This document shows, piece after piece, positions 26,145 to 34,852 of a DNA stretch of 64,000 nucleotides (within the stretch, counting starts at the first letter, position 1; the number at the start of each line of letters is the position of its first letter). The notes under the pieces were generated by a model. The model was not told the DNA's origin. It searched no databases and saw nothing but the letters and a program-made list of their open reading frames with translations. Source of the DNA: Nostoc sp. UHCC 0926 (GTDB lineage Bacteria > Cyanobacteriota > Cyanobacteriia > Cyanobacteriales > Nostocaceae). The stretch covers positions 5,894,001 to 5,958,000 of the forward strand of contig NZ_CP117768.1 of assembly GCF_028623165.1 (NCBI RefSeq). Direction: 5' to 3'. Both the position numbers and the translations under genes were made by a program.

Positions 26145-27128
26145 ATGACAAGCCAAGCAAATCAAGGAGATTTAGAAATAGATCCATCGCCATTAAAAGC
26201 TATTCTCAACGAGTTGCATTCCCAGTACAAGTTACTGCAAGAGGGTGCAGTAGCGAAATACATTCCAGAACTGGCAAAGGCCAACCCGGAATTGTTCAGC
26301 ATTTGCATTGTGACAGTAGATGGTCAGGTATACAAAGTTGGGAACTACGATCAACTCTTTACCATTCAGTCAATTTCCAAGGTGTTTGCTTATGGACTTG
26401 CTCTAGAAGATCATGGACTGGATTACGTTTTGACTAGAGTTGGCGTGGAACCGACAGGGGATGCATTCAACGCGATTATTTTGGATGAGCAATCAAAGCG
26501 ACCTTATAACCCAATGGTAAATGCTGGAGCGATCGCCACCACCAGCTTAATCAAAGGTTTCGGCCCAACTGAACGCCTTAACCGAATGCTAGATATGTTC
26601 CGGCGATATATTGGCCGCGACGTGTACGTTGATATTTCAGTTTTTACCTCAGAACGGAGTACAGGGCATCGCAACCGCGCAATGGCGTATCTGATGCTCA
26701 ACTTTGGGATGATTGACCGGAATATTGAAGAGGCGCTGGATCTTTATTTTCAGCAGTGTGCTGTGATGGTGAATTGCCAAGACTTAGCGGTGATGGCGGC
26801 TACCCTTGCTAACAGAGGTATTAACCCGATTACAAAAGAACAGGCGGTAAATAAGCATTACATCAAAGATATTCTGAGTGTTATGTATACCTGTGGAATG
26901 TACAACTTTGCAGGTGAGTGGGCTTATAAAATTGGTATTCCGGCGAAAAGCGGTATTAGTGGTGGGATTATCGCCGTTGTACCCAATAAGATGGGCATTG
27001 GAGTTTTTTCGCCGCTGCTGGATGTGCGTGGTAACAGTGTGCGGGGGGTAAAGGTGTGTGAAGAACTTTCCCAACGGTTAGGTTTACATCTATTTGATTG
27101 TTCAGGTCAAGAGGCGAAATTTGATTGA
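26145..27128 (+). CDS. glsA: Glutaminase A
   Basis: A 327-residue glutaminase that hydrolyses glutamine to glutamate and ammonia. It has the serine-dependent, beta-lactamase-like fold. The catalytic S-x-x-K lies in FTIQSISKVFAYGLA; other family motifs are PYNPMVNAGAIA, SERSTGHRNRAMAYL, GMYNFAGEWAYKIGIPAKSG and SGGIIAVVPN. ATG at 26145 is chosen; a TTG at 26124 is in frame upstream. No operon partners. Confidence 0.95.
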   Translation: MTSQANQGDLEIDPSPLKAILNELHSQYKLLQEGAVAKYIPELAKANPELFSICIVTVDGQVYKVGNYDQLFTIQSISKVFAYGLALEDHGLDYVLTRVGVEPTGDAFNAIILDEQSKRPYNPMVNAGAIATTSLIKGFGPTERLNRMLDMFRRYIGRDVYVDISVFTSERSTGHRNRAMAYLMLNFGMIDRNIEEALDLYFQQCAVMVNCQDLAVMAATLANRGINPITKEQAVNKHYIKDILSVMYTCGMYNFAGEWAYKIGIPAKSGISGGIIAVVPNKMGIGVFSPLLDVRGNSVRGVKVCEELSQRLGLHLFDCSGQEAKFD

Positions 27129-27174
27129 AGGAGGCAGAAGAATTTTAGATTTTAGATTTTGGATTGAACAATAA

Positions 27175-27314
27175 ACCTCTTGCACGAATGCAAAACTACC
27201 CTCAACCCCCAACCCCTTCTCCCAATTTTGGGAGAAGGGGAGGCAATTTCAAAGTCCCTCTCCCAAGGATGGGAGAGAGATTTAGGGTGAGGGCTTTTGA
27301 TTTATGCAAGAGGT
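27175..27314. mobile_element. 140-bp MITE-like repeat
   Basis: ACCTCTTGCA and TGCAAGAGGT end the element. Its interior pairs as GGAGAAGGGG with CCCCTTCTCC around AATTTTG, plus the CCTCAACCCCCAACCCC and GGGTGAGGG sequences. Confidence 0.6.
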
Positions 27315-27706
27315 CTAATCTTAGTAAACCAAAAAGTTTTTTAGAAGCCTTATCAAGCGGACATTTCACTGAAATCTAGGGATATCACAAAACAACGTTT
27401 TGTTGAGCATTTCAGACGATACCCCTAGCTACCTTTAAGCGACGCCGATAGCGAAGCGGTAGCGAGTCATCGAGCGTCATAGCCCGTCATAGACATCGCT
27501 CTAAGATTCCTTTAAAACCAATGGTGAATACTCCTAATTCCCGATGGCTGAAACCCTTGTTTTTACGTTGGTTTTTAAAAGTTTGTGGTTTACTGAATCT
27601 AAAATTTATTAGCGATCGCAAAATAACACTATATAGATAGCGTACAACTCACCTTGATAAATGCGATCGCCTGTCCTCTCTTGACCTCCATTAACGAAAC
27701 CAACTA

Positions 27707-27841
27707 TAGCGGTTCTCGCTTGGGTGCAGTACAGTTTTGACCTCACTCCTTTTAGGAGAGAGGCTTTGAATCTTACTCCCCTTCCCTTGAAGGGAAGGGG
27801 CTGGGGGTTAGGTCTGTATTCCATGCAATTGGGAACCGCTA
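27707..27841. mobile_element. 135-bp MITE inserted in the GNAT gene
   Basis: TAGCGGTTCTC and GGGAACCGCTA are the inverted ends, flanked by TA at 27705-27706 and 27842-27843. The TA duplication is proven by the interrupted host frame. The interior holds the GGGGGTTAGGTC-type dispersed repeat. TA duplication is the mark of Tc1/mariner/IS630-type transposases. Confidence 0.8.
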
Positions 27842-27963
27842 TATTTGTCCGATTTCATCTTCAGCAACATAGGTGAAATTCTCTTGAGCTATATTGCTGA
27901 AAATTTTTACCCATTTTGTCTCTCTTTCTTCATCGGATAAATCTGCCAGAAACTTTGCTGGCA

Positions 27964-28059
27964 TAACAGCTATTTTCAGGTAAATAGACCACGCGGTAGG
28001 GGCGCAAGGCCTTGCGCCCCTACGACAGATGTGGTTCAAATACTTGAATTCTGCTGTAA
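27964..28059. mobile_element. 96-bp MITE family A, copy 2 (inside GNAT)
   Basis: Near identical to the copy at 60507-60602, with the intact central palindrome GTAGGGGCGCAAGG/CCTTGCGCCCCTAC. It adds 31 codons in frame to the GNAT gene. It is bounded by TA on both sides. Confidence 0.85.
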
Positions 28060-28184
28060 GTTGCTGTACGGTTGTCCGCCAAGCGTCTACATGCATAGCG
28101 ATTGCGGGTGCATCGGCTAAGTTGGCTTCCCGGATCACCATCAGCTATTTCCTGGCAAGAGTTCGATATTGCTTTCTGGCTAGT

Positions 28185-29000
28185 TTACAATTCTTCTGCT
28201 TGGGGAAGCGGGAAGATTTCACCAGCCAAGTAAGCTTGAAAGTGCTTTTGGAAGTATAACCAGGAAGTCATATCTTCTCCATCTGTCAATGCTTTTGGGG
28301 CTTTTTTATATAGAGGAATACGGTTATTAATTTCGTCTTGCAGCAGTTGGGGCAGTTCTGTTAAACCATTGACCTTACTGCCAACAGCACTGTAGATCAG
28401 ATTACCGGGGCGATCGCCCATTTTCATCCAGGGAAGCCATTGACCAATCCTATCCCAACTCAGTTTGAGTTGAGAAACTGAGGAGAGGGCTGTGTTGAAT
28501 AAATCTGCGGTTGGCACAGTTAATTTAAACAATTCGGCTGCCTGATAAATTGGATTTGGGCTGTATTCGGCAAATTTTGGATCGTCTGCTAAAGGATTGG
28601 GGTAATAGGGAAATATATCAAAAACGAAGGTTGTGCTGTCACCATCTACTTGTGCGGGAAAATTTCCATCGAATTTACCCTGCACTGGATTATTGGCAAC
28701 GTGAATCACCGGAACTGTTTCGCCTGTCCAAGGATTCTCCCATTTGGGCAAAACCTCATCTGTTTTTGGGTTGAGATAGTAAGTCAGTTCCCTAGAAGTA
28801 AAATCCCAGCTACCTTCTGCTGTGGGAATACATCGGCTAACACTCAATCCCAGCATCTTAAACAGGAGTTGTCTTTTCTCACCGGGGATAAAGGCGTAAA
28901 TTTTACCTTTCCAAATCAGGAAAGTGGATTCGCTAGGGTCGAGGGAAGAACGAGTTTTAACCCAGTGCTGGGCTTCAAGTTCTTGGATTTGGGCAACCAT
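28185..29000 (-). CDS. DUF1838 family protein
   Basis: A 271-residue soluble protein of a family of unknown function found in cyanobacteria and some other bacteria. Recognisable parts are FLIWKGKIYAFIPGEKRQLL, ELTYYLNPKTDEVL and NPWTGETVPVIHVANNPVQG. There is no signal peptide. The start ATG at 29000 follows a weak purine stretch. No role can be inferred from the neighbourhood, which is made of gene remnants. Confidence 0.7.
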   Translation of the reverse strand: MVAQIQELEAQHWVKTRSSLDPSESTFLIWKGKIYAFIPGEKRQLLFKMLGLSVSRCIPTAEGSWDFTSRELTYYLNPKTDEVLPKWENPWTGETVPVIHVANNPVQGKFDGNFPAQVDGDSTTFVFDIFPYYPNPLADDPKFAEYSPNPIYQAAELFKLTVPTADLFNTALSSVSQLKLSWDRIGQWLPWMKMGDRPGNLIYSAVGSKVNGLTELPQLLQDEINNRIPLYKKAPKALTDGEDMTSWLYFQKHFQAYLAGEIFPLPQAEEL

Positions 29001-29073
29001 CTAAAGCATCCTTAGTATCTGGATAACAAAAGAATAAGCTAATCAGCATTCAAGTTGCATCTTTGGGAGTTAG

Positions 29074-29132
29074 AGACGCGATTAATCGCGTCTGTACAGG
29101 AGTTAGAAGTAGAGACGCGATTAATCGCGTCT
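29074..29132. repeat. Two copies of a 20-bp perfect palindrome
   Basis: AGACGCGATTAATCGCGTCT occurs at 29074-29093 and 29113-29132, 39 bp apart, both followed by GTACA. The second supplies the stop codon of the trpF remnant. Confidence 0.8.
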
Positions 29133-29328
29133 GTACAAGAGTTTTATTTGTTGGAAGAATAGTTTGAGCTTCTCTTCATCTAATTTGCCATTGCTGCCAA
29201 CGGCGCTACACAAATCAAGTCCGAAAGGAGCAACTTGCCCAACTGCGATCGCCACATTCTCAGGTTTCAGTCCTCCAGCTAAGAAAACTGGCATGTTTAC
29301 TAGCTCAAGGATTTTGGCGCTAACGAGT
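29121..29328 (-). pseudogene. trpF: C-terminal remnant of a phosphoribosylanthranilate isomerase-like gene
   Basis: The minus strand reads KILELVNMPVFLAGGLKPEN, then VAIAVGQVAPFGLDLCSAVG and SNGKLDEEKLKLFFQQI. FLAGGLKPENV is the phosphate-binding loop of TrpF-type TIM barrels. About 65 residues remain out of roughly 210. The 5' end runs into the 42-bp tandem array; the stop TAA lies in the palindrome at 29113. The anthranilate isomerase needed for tryptophan must be coded elsewhere. Confidence 0.75.
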
Positions 29329-29329
29329 T

Positions 29330-29605
29330 TTTGATACTCGCTGACGAGTCTTTTAGCTGCGTGAACGAGTCTTTGATACTCGCTGACGAGTCTTTTAGCT
29401 GCGTTAATGAGTCTTTGATACTCGCTGACGAGTCTTTTAGCTGCGTTAATGAGTCTTTGATACTCGCTGACGAGTCTTTTAGCTGCGTTAATGAGTCTTT
29501 GATACTCGCTGACGAGTCTTTTAGCTGCGTTAATGAGTCTTTGATACTCGCTGACGAGTCTTTTAGCTCCGTGAACGAGTCTTTGTACTCCGTTAATGAG
29601 TCTTT
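29330..29605. repeat. 42-bp tandem repeat array 2
   Basis: Six full units start at 29330, 29372, 29414, 29456, 29498 and 29540, followed by a decayed one. Each contains TTTGATACTCGCTGACGAGT. The same core, TTTGATACTCGTTAACGAGT, is found on the minus strand of array 1 at 4881-5115. Both strands stay open for about 97 codons, which follows from the period and is not evidence of a gene. Confidence 0.9.
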
Positions 29606-29609
29606 ACCT

Positions 29610-30794
29610 TTAAACTGGCTTTGAAACTTGCTCATCCAAACGGCGAAACAAAAACACCCAGAGTGGTAAAGAACTGTTAATCGCAATCAATCGCACTAAA
29701 TGACCAGTTGTGACAATTTCAACATTATGATTCAATGCTAGGGAAACCAAGATCATTTCTGCTGATCCTCCTGGTGCTGTGACTAAGAGACAGGTTAACC
29801 AGTCCCAAGAGGTTAATTGCATTGCAAGTATAGCAGCGATCACTCCGGCCACAAGGGTCATCGCCACAGACATCAAGGCATAGCTGACAGTCTGCTTTTT
29901 AAAGTTGGGTTTGTCTCCCCAATACTCACCAATAGTAATTCCCAGGAGCATTTGACCTAATAAGTTAATTAAAGGCGGCGGACTAAAGCTAATATCACCC
30001 ACGAAAGGCAGCCAATGTAGCAAAGGATTAAACCCGATACCAATTAACAATGCACCAAAGAAATCACCAGCGGGAATTTTAAATAATATAGCGGGATAAA
30101 CTACTAATCCAGTGATTAGCAGTACTAACAAAAGTAATTCTAGTTGAGATGGATCAAGATTGAGCCAAGCACCTTTGATCGGGAGTGTTTGGGGATAGTA
30201 ATTACCAACAGATGTCTTAGCGATGAAGGGAATTAGAACAACTACTGAGGTGACGCGAATCGCCTGAACTAGGGCAACTAAGGTAACATTTTTATTGTAA
30301 TCGGCGGCGATCGCTGCCATAATTCCGACACCGCCAGGAACTGTAGCCAGCATTGCTGTCATTAGGTTGGTTTTGCTGAGGCGGGAGTAAATATAACCAA
30401 TACAGCTTCCACTCAGCAGCAGAAACAAGGTAAGAAAAATAAATATCGGAATAGCAGAAGTAACACTAGCTAGATTACTGTGGGCACTGGAAGCGCCAAC
30501 AGTTAAGCCAACAAGTGCCATTCCCACTTTTCTAGCAGTGCGGTTAGGTTGGGGGGAATATTGATAGAAAATTCGACACCCTTGCAGAACCAATGTACCA
30601 GCAGCAATCCCACCAAATATCCAGGCAATCCTACCAATTTGGAACTTTGCCAGCAGTAAACCCAAAGGTAATGCCAGAAGTATTTCCAAGACAAGGACAA
30701 TTAGTTGCTTGGCAAATAGCTGTTGTTTGGTAATAACAGGATTTTCATGAGTGTGTTCTTCCAGGTTGGGAGCAACACTTACACTTTGATTCAT
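29610..30794 (-). CDS. AbrB-family membrane protein (putative transporter)
   Basis: A 394-residue integral membrane protein with about 10-11 hydrophobic helices, of the family named after E. coli AbrB (often annotated ammonia monooxygenase-like). It is unrelated to the AbrB transcription factor. Typical motifs are LATVPGGVGIMAAIA in the first half and LLVTAPGGSAEMILVSLALN in the second, which repeat the same PGG pattern. The N-terminus (about 30 residues) is polar. The role is unknown; a transport function is only likely from topology. The 3' end touches array 2. Confidence 0.85.
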   Translation of the reverse strand: MNQSVSVAPNLEEHTHENPVITKQQLFAKQLIVLVLEILLALPLGLLLAKFQIGRIAWIFGGIAAGTLVLQGCRIFYQYSPQPNRTARKVGMALVGLTVGASSAHSNLASVTSAIPIFIFLTLFLLLSGSCIGYIYSRLSKTNLMTAMLATVPGGVGIMAAIAADYNKNVTLVALVQAIRVTSVVVLIPFIAKTSVGNYYPQTLPIKGAWLNLDPSQLELLLLVLLITGLVVYPAILFKIPAGDFFGALLIGIGFNPLLHWLPFVGDISFSPPPLINLLGQMLLGITIGEYWGDKPNFKKQTVSYALMSVAMTLVAGVIAAILAMQLTSWDWLTCLLVTAPGGSAEMILVSLALNHNVEIVTTGHLVRLIAINSSLPLWVFLFRRLDEQVSKPV

Positions 30795-30870
30795 CGATAC
30801 AAGCTTTTTTATTAATTTAACTTATGTACTGAAGCTAATGCGATCGCCCAAAATAACTAGAGCATCGATT

Positions 30871-30920
30871 CAACCTAACCCCCCAGCCCCCAACCCTACA
30901 ACGGTTGGGACAGAGGTTTT
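30871..30920. repeat. Dispersed CCTAACCCCC-type repeat
   Basis: CAACCTAACCCCCCAGCCCC with the partner CAACGGTTGGGACAGAGG. The downstream GGATTACTGAATTGGTGTTC is repeated as GGATTATTGAATTGGTGTTC at the multicopper oxidase 3' end (39414). Confidence 0.55.
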
Positions 30921-31063
30921 TCCAGGATTACTGAATTGGTGTTCTAGGTCTAAATTTACCGCGTCTTCCATTCAAACAAAAATGCCTATAGAGAGAGGAT
31001 AGGGGCACAATTGCGGTTGTGCCCCTACACATATATTTGTATTCCTTTCAATGGTTCAGCCGT

Positions 31064-31402
31064 TTAATCTTCGTCAAGGGCTGGAAAAGCTTCTTCAAGC
31101 TGCCACAACCTATCTTTATTTTCAACGAACCAAATACGAGTTTCTGGAGTTAATTTACTCCAAATGACTTCAACAGGGATGTGAGGAGATGCATATTGGT
31201 ACTGCTGACCAAGTGATTTGAGATTGTCCGCCACATGATGGGGAATTCCAAATTCTTCCCAGTCAACTGTGACACTTCTTCCCGAAACTCCCGCTGTGGG
31301 GTCGAAAATCAATTGTGCTGATCTGACTAAATCAGCAAAGTGTTTCGGTTTGAGTTTGGTGATCTCCTGAATTTGGAGTGATTCGTTATACTCTTGAGAC
31401 AT
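31064..31402 (-). CDS. Hypothetical protein of 112 residues
   Basis: A soluble, acidic protein without known motif (ITKLKPKHFADLVRSAQLIF, then VTVDWEEFGIPHHVADNLKS). It has a clear ATG and a C-terminal acidic tail (ALDED). Size and composition are those of a real protein, but I do not recognise it. Confidence 0.6.
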   Translation of the reverse strand: MSQEYNESLQIQEITKLKPKHFADLVRSAQLIFDPTAGVSGRSVTVDWEEFGIPHHVADNLKSLGQQYQYASPHIPVEVIWSKLTPETRIWFVENKDRLWQLEEAFPALDED

Positions 31403-31525
31403 GATCGCCGCAGTGGTAAAGATTAGTAGTGTATTGAACTTACTGCCAGAGATTTTTATCCCAATATTTTTACTTTAGCGCAGAGCCGCTAAATTCATCA
31501 TGACTAAGATTATAGATTAGGGATT

Positions 31526-31627
31526 AGGGACTTCCAGTTAAAAAAACATCCCATCTCCGGGGCGCAAGGCCAAGATCCCCTACAAATGTACAAATAATTT
31601 TGGATAATTTATTTTTTGTCAGTCCCT
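31526..31627. mobile_element. MITE family B, copy 2
   Basis: AGGGACTTCCAGTTAAAAAA to TTTTTTGTCAGTCCCT, inverted relative to the copy at 20508-20630. The central palindrome is replaced by GCAAGGCCAAGATCCCC, the same variant as in family A copy 1 at 13684. Confidence 0.8.
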
Positions 31628-31905
31628 TAAGTGTTGGGAAGAATTCTGATTCCAGTCCCCAATCCCCAGTCTCTAGTACAGCGCGGCGGAAATAAACAAC
31701 CCATTTCAAATCAACGAAACCTTTACGCTGTATTCTTTTGACTTTTACTTCGGCTACGCTCAGTACAAGTGACTTTTGACTTCCGCCTTGCGGTACTAGT
31801 TCCTATTTTAGTGACGAGTGTAGGAACGCTCAAAGTGAGTTTTGAGTGTCTGAGCCATAGCGGACATTACAACTGCTGCTATAGAAACCGATAATGCAGC
31901 TATAA

Positions 31906-32133
31906 GGCGGAGCTTATTGGTATTACAAGTGGCAATCATCATCACCCATCTTTGTTACCAAAAATGGCAAATATTCTTGCCATCAATATATTGGCAAAGC
32001 TGGTAGCCCAGCTTTATTGAAGGTAGTTGAGATGATGAATCGGACAAAAATAGAAGCATTAAACCAAGTATTTCATATATTAGAGCTAGGACTTTCTGAC
32101 CTAGTTGAAGAAGCTGCAAGATATCAAAAATAA
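31906..32133 (+). pseudogene. Possible gene remnant
   Basis: The plus strand is open for 75 codons and reads AYWYYKWQSSPIFVTKNGKY, then HQYIGKAGSPALLKVVEMMN. The YW-x-YKW and YIGK patterns recall small proteins of unknown function in cyanobacteria and phage. No start codon is present before an internal ATG at 32033. It is probably a fragment. Confidence 0.3.
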
Positions 32134-32353
32134 TCAAATATTTGATTAGAGTTAACATCTATATTATTCCGAGCTTAGTTAGCGTATAACATACGCTAAC
32201 TAAGCTTTCTTTCCCACACCTTTTTTCGTTCACCCGTTCTTAATTATTGAATTCAATCACTCTAACTCTTGCTATATCTACTTTCTACACTTTCACTCTT
32301 TTTTTAAGAAAGATGTGACTAATGCATAGGTTTAGCAAATCGAAGCGGTAGGT

Positions 32354-33346
32354 TCAGGGGATCAGGACAATCCGGCCACCCAGGTCACCCTTGACGAGCA
32401 GCCGATGTGCCTTTGCTGCCTCAGCCAGCGGCAAGGTGCGGGCCACCTTCACGTCAAAGGCACCGGCCTGCGCCAATGCCGTCATTCGTAGCCGAGCAGC
32501 GTCACGGATGGCAATGCCAGGGTTGTCCTGCCCTGGAAGTGAAGCACCGCCGATCGTCTGGATGCCAGTCTCTTTCGCCCGGTCGAAGGCGGCGGCGACG
32601 ATGGTGGCGATCCGCGAGTGGTCCTTCACGAGGGCAAGCGAGACGTCGATCGCCTCATCCGTACCGACGAGGTCGATTGCCGCGTCGATGCCGTTCGGTG
32701 CGGCTTCCACCACGCGCTCCTTCAACCCGTCCCCATACTTGATCGGCTGTGCGCCGTAACCGCGTAGCATCTCAAAGTTTTTGGTGCTGGCTGTACCGAT
32801 GATTTTGATGCCATCTAGCACCGCAAGTTGCACCACGGACAGCCCTGCCCCACCGGCCGCACCGTGGACGAGTACGGTCTGTCCCGGTCGAGCGCGCACG
32901 GCGGCAAGCGCGTGGGCAGCGGTGGTACCATCCAGCATTATCGCGCTGGCCTGCTCCCACGACAGCTTAGTCGGCTTCGGCACGACGTCCGACGCGGAAA
33001 CAGTGATTGTGTCGGCGTAGGCACCGGTGATTCGATACGCGATCACCTCATCGCCCGTTACGATTGGGCCAGCCGGTCCCATTGCCTCCGCACCAACTGC
33101 TGTCACCACACCAGCCGCCTCGACGCCGAGCCGCAACGGGAAGGTGGGGGTGCTCTGCCCACTGCTCACCGTGTAGGACGGGTCAGCGTAGCGCTTGTAG
33201 TCGGTGTGGTTCACGCCGACAGCACGAACCTGGATTGTGACCTCGCCCCGTCCGGGCGAACGAGATTTGGTAGGCACAGCCTTGAGCACGTCCGGACTGC
33301 CGAACTCAGTGGCGACGATCTCCAGGGTCACTGATAGATTTGTCAT
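32354..33346 (-). CDS. Zinc-type alcohol dehydrogenase / quinone oxidoreductase
   Basis: A 330-residue NADPH-dependent oxidoreductase of the medium-chain quinone reductase group. Motifs: VGVNHTDYKRYA, LGVEAAGVVTAVG, and the Rossmann segment VLVHGAAGGAGLSVVQLAV. Structural zinc cysteines are missing, as in quinone oxidoreductases. The ATG at 33346 has GAGGA eight bases upstream and is preferred to one at 33370. GC content is clearly higher than in neighbouring genes, and the pattern is like that of high-GC bacteria, so horizontal transfer is likely. The next gene is also GC-rich. Confidence 0.88.
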   Translation of the reverse strand: MTNLSVTLEIVATEFGSPDVLKAVPTKSRSPGRGEVTIQVRAVGVNHTDYKRYADPSYTVSSGQSTPTFPLRLGVEAAGVVTAVGAEAMGPAGPIVTGDEVIAYRITGAYADTITVSASDVVPKPTKLSWEQASAIMLDGTTAAHALAAVRARPGQTVLVHGAAGGAGLSVVQLAVLDGIKIIGTASTKNFEMLRGYGAQPIKYGDGLKERVVEAAPNGIDAAIDLVGTDEAIDVSLALVKDHSRIATIVAAAFDRAKETGIQTIGGASLPGQDNPGIAIRDAARLRMTALAQAGAFDVKVARTLPLAEAAKAHRLLVKGDLGGRIVLIP

Positions 33347-33446
33347 AGTGCTATCCTCAATTTGAGTCAAAAATTATTGATTACTTTACTCAGCTTCATC
33401 TTGGAATTCAAGCTATTATTGTAGATTTTTCCTCACTCATCACTCG

Positions 33447-33503
33447 TCATTTAAATCCAGGATTGACGGCATTGATTCGTATGCCCTGTTTGGCATAGTT
33501 AAG
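33447..33503 (-). pseudogene. SDR C-terminal fragment
   Basis: Just behind, and overlapping, the stop of the next gene, the minus strand reads LNYAKQGIRINAVNPGFK and a stop. This is the well-known SDR motif (Y/A-K-x-G-I-R-x-N-A-V-x-P-G). Only 18 codons remain. Confidence 0.6.
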
Positions 33504-34371
33504 CGCCGCCGATCGCGTCCAGATCGGCAATTATTTGCGGTGGAAGTTGCAAATCTGCGGCTTTGAGATTCTCGTGCAGATGCTCAACCGATGAGGTTCC
33601 CGGAATCAGCAAGATGTTGGAAGAGCGCTGCAACAGCCACGCCAGCGCAACCTGCATCTTGGTGGCTCCGACCGACACCGCCACCGTGTCCAGCGTCGAA
33701 GACTGAAGCGGGTTGAAGCCGCCGAGCGGAAAGAACGGCACGTAGGCGATGCCCTTAAGCGCCAGATCGCCGACTAGCGCCTCGTCGTCGCGGTGGGCGA
33801 GGTTATACTGGTTCTGCACACAGACCACAGGCGCGATCGCGCGCGCTTCCTCGACCTGCGCCGCCGTCACATTGCTAAGTCCCAGGTGCCGGATCAGCCC
33901 CTGCTGCTGCATCTCGGCGAGCGCGGTGAATTGCTCTGCGATCGACCCCTCGCTCGGTCCCTCCCCCCACCGGCGCAGGTTGACGACATCAAGCACGTCA
34001 ACGCCCAGGTTGCTCAGGTTGTCGTGCACCGCTTGGCGAAGCTCGGTCGGACTCTGCGCTGGATTCCACGATGCGTCCGCGCCGCGCACTGCGCCCACCT
34101 TGGTGACAATCGTCAGACCTTCGGGGTAGGGGTGAAGCGCCTGCCGAATGATTTGGTTGGTGATGTGCGGACCGTAGAAGTCGCTGGTGTCGATGTGATT
34201 GATTCCGAGTGCGATCGCTTCGCGCACAACGGCAACGGCAGCATCCACGTCGCGCGGCGGTCCCCAAACACCTGATCCAGCAAGCTGCATCGCACCATAG
34301 CCTATCCGCTTCAGAGTCACAGAAGTGCCTGCAAACGTGAAACTACCGCCAAGGTTCACTTGAGCAATCAT
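33499..34371 (-). CDS. Aldo/keto reductase (GC-rich, probably acquired)
   Basis: A 290-residue aldo/keto reductase. Catalytic Asp/Tyr are in HIDTSDFYGPH, Lys in IVTKVGA. The His position in the usual LxxxHxW is replaced by VVNLRRWGEG, a change seen in some members acting on other substrates. The cofactor end is LIPGTSSVEHLHENL. GC content is high, like the oxidoreductase at 32354. Its start ATG follows AGGAGG (AACATTTAGGAGGAAC), a strong site. Confidence 0.88.
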   Translation of the reverse strand: MIAQVNLGGSFTFAGTSVTLKRIGYGAMQLAGSGVWGPPRDVDAAVAVVREAIALGINHIDTSDFYGPHITNQIIRQALHPYPEGLTIVTKVGAVRGADASWNPAQSPTELRQAVHDNLSNLGVDVLDVVNLRRWGEGPSEGSIAEQFTALAEMQQQGLIRHLGLSNVTAAQVEEARAIAPVVCVQNQYNLAHRDDEALVGDLALKGIAYVPFFPLGGFNPLQSSTLDTVAVSVGATKMQVALAWLLQRSSNILLIPGTSSVEHLHENLKAADLQLPPQIIADLDAIGGA

Positions 34372-34411
34372 GTTTTTGTTCCTCCTAAATGTTTATCGGT
34401 TTCTGAAGAAA

Positions 34412-34803
34412 TCAATGACTTGCAGTGGTAATGGCCGCCTTCAACTGCTCCATGTTCCAGCAATCAGTATAGCGAACTCCATTAATAAACTAAAACATCG
34501 GCATACTCCACAAGATAGCCGTTTCCCAAAGCTTTTTGATAGGTAAATAGCAGATCGTGCATCAGCCAAAATTGACCCTGCGCTGCTGCTGCTTCCACCA
34601 CTTCCGCTGCCTTTTGTGCTTGAGGATAGATTGAACTCTGAATGAAGTGAGGAAAGACTACACACACCTGATTCTCCTGGGAAAACAGTAGATCAATATG
34701 TTGCTGAACTGCTTAAATCAATCGATACACTTACCCAGACTGAAGACACTGGTAATTTCCATATTTCACAAGCACGACTGGAGCATTAAGTTTTCCCTGG
34801 TAG
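34412..34803 (-). pseudogene. Decayed DsbA-family thiol oxidoreductase
   Basis: Three pieces in different frames line up with a DsbA/thioredoxin_4-type protein. First YQGKLNAPVVLVKYGNYQCL, ending in QSG and a stop where CPxC should be. Then VVFPHFIQSSIYPQAQKAAE to LGNGYLVEYADVL. Then FINGVRYTDCWNMEQLKAAI. The active-site CxxC is lost and the helical middle is shortened. The gene cannot give a working enzyme. Confidence 0.75.
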
Positions 34804-34852
34804 CGATCGCGCGGTCAAGATGTCACTTTCGCTGATGATCACGGCTACGGAG

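Larger units (their letters stand above)
27609..28141 (-). pseudogene. GNAT acetyltransferase gene broken by two mobile repeats
   Basis: The frame starts as a GNAT-family N-acetyltransferase (MVIREANLADAPAIAMHVDA then WRTTVQQL). It is interrupted by 93 bp of MITE family A (31 codons, in frame), resumes as MPAKFLADLSDEERETKWVK up to EDEIGQI, is broken by a second element of 135 bp, and resumes after it as VGFVNGGQERTGDRIYQGEL. Removing the second element plus one TA restores GQIVGFVNGG exactly. The acetyl-CoA-binding half after AIYI is missing (LFCDR, stop). The gene is dead. Confidence 0.85.

Noticed and set aside
29331..29686. Open frames of 97 and 128 codons over array 2
   Set aside because: Same reason; the serine-rich pattern repeats the DNA unit.
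32407..33334. Several plus-strand frames opposite the quinone oxidoreductase
   Set aside because: They are shadows of a GC-rich gene on the minus strand.
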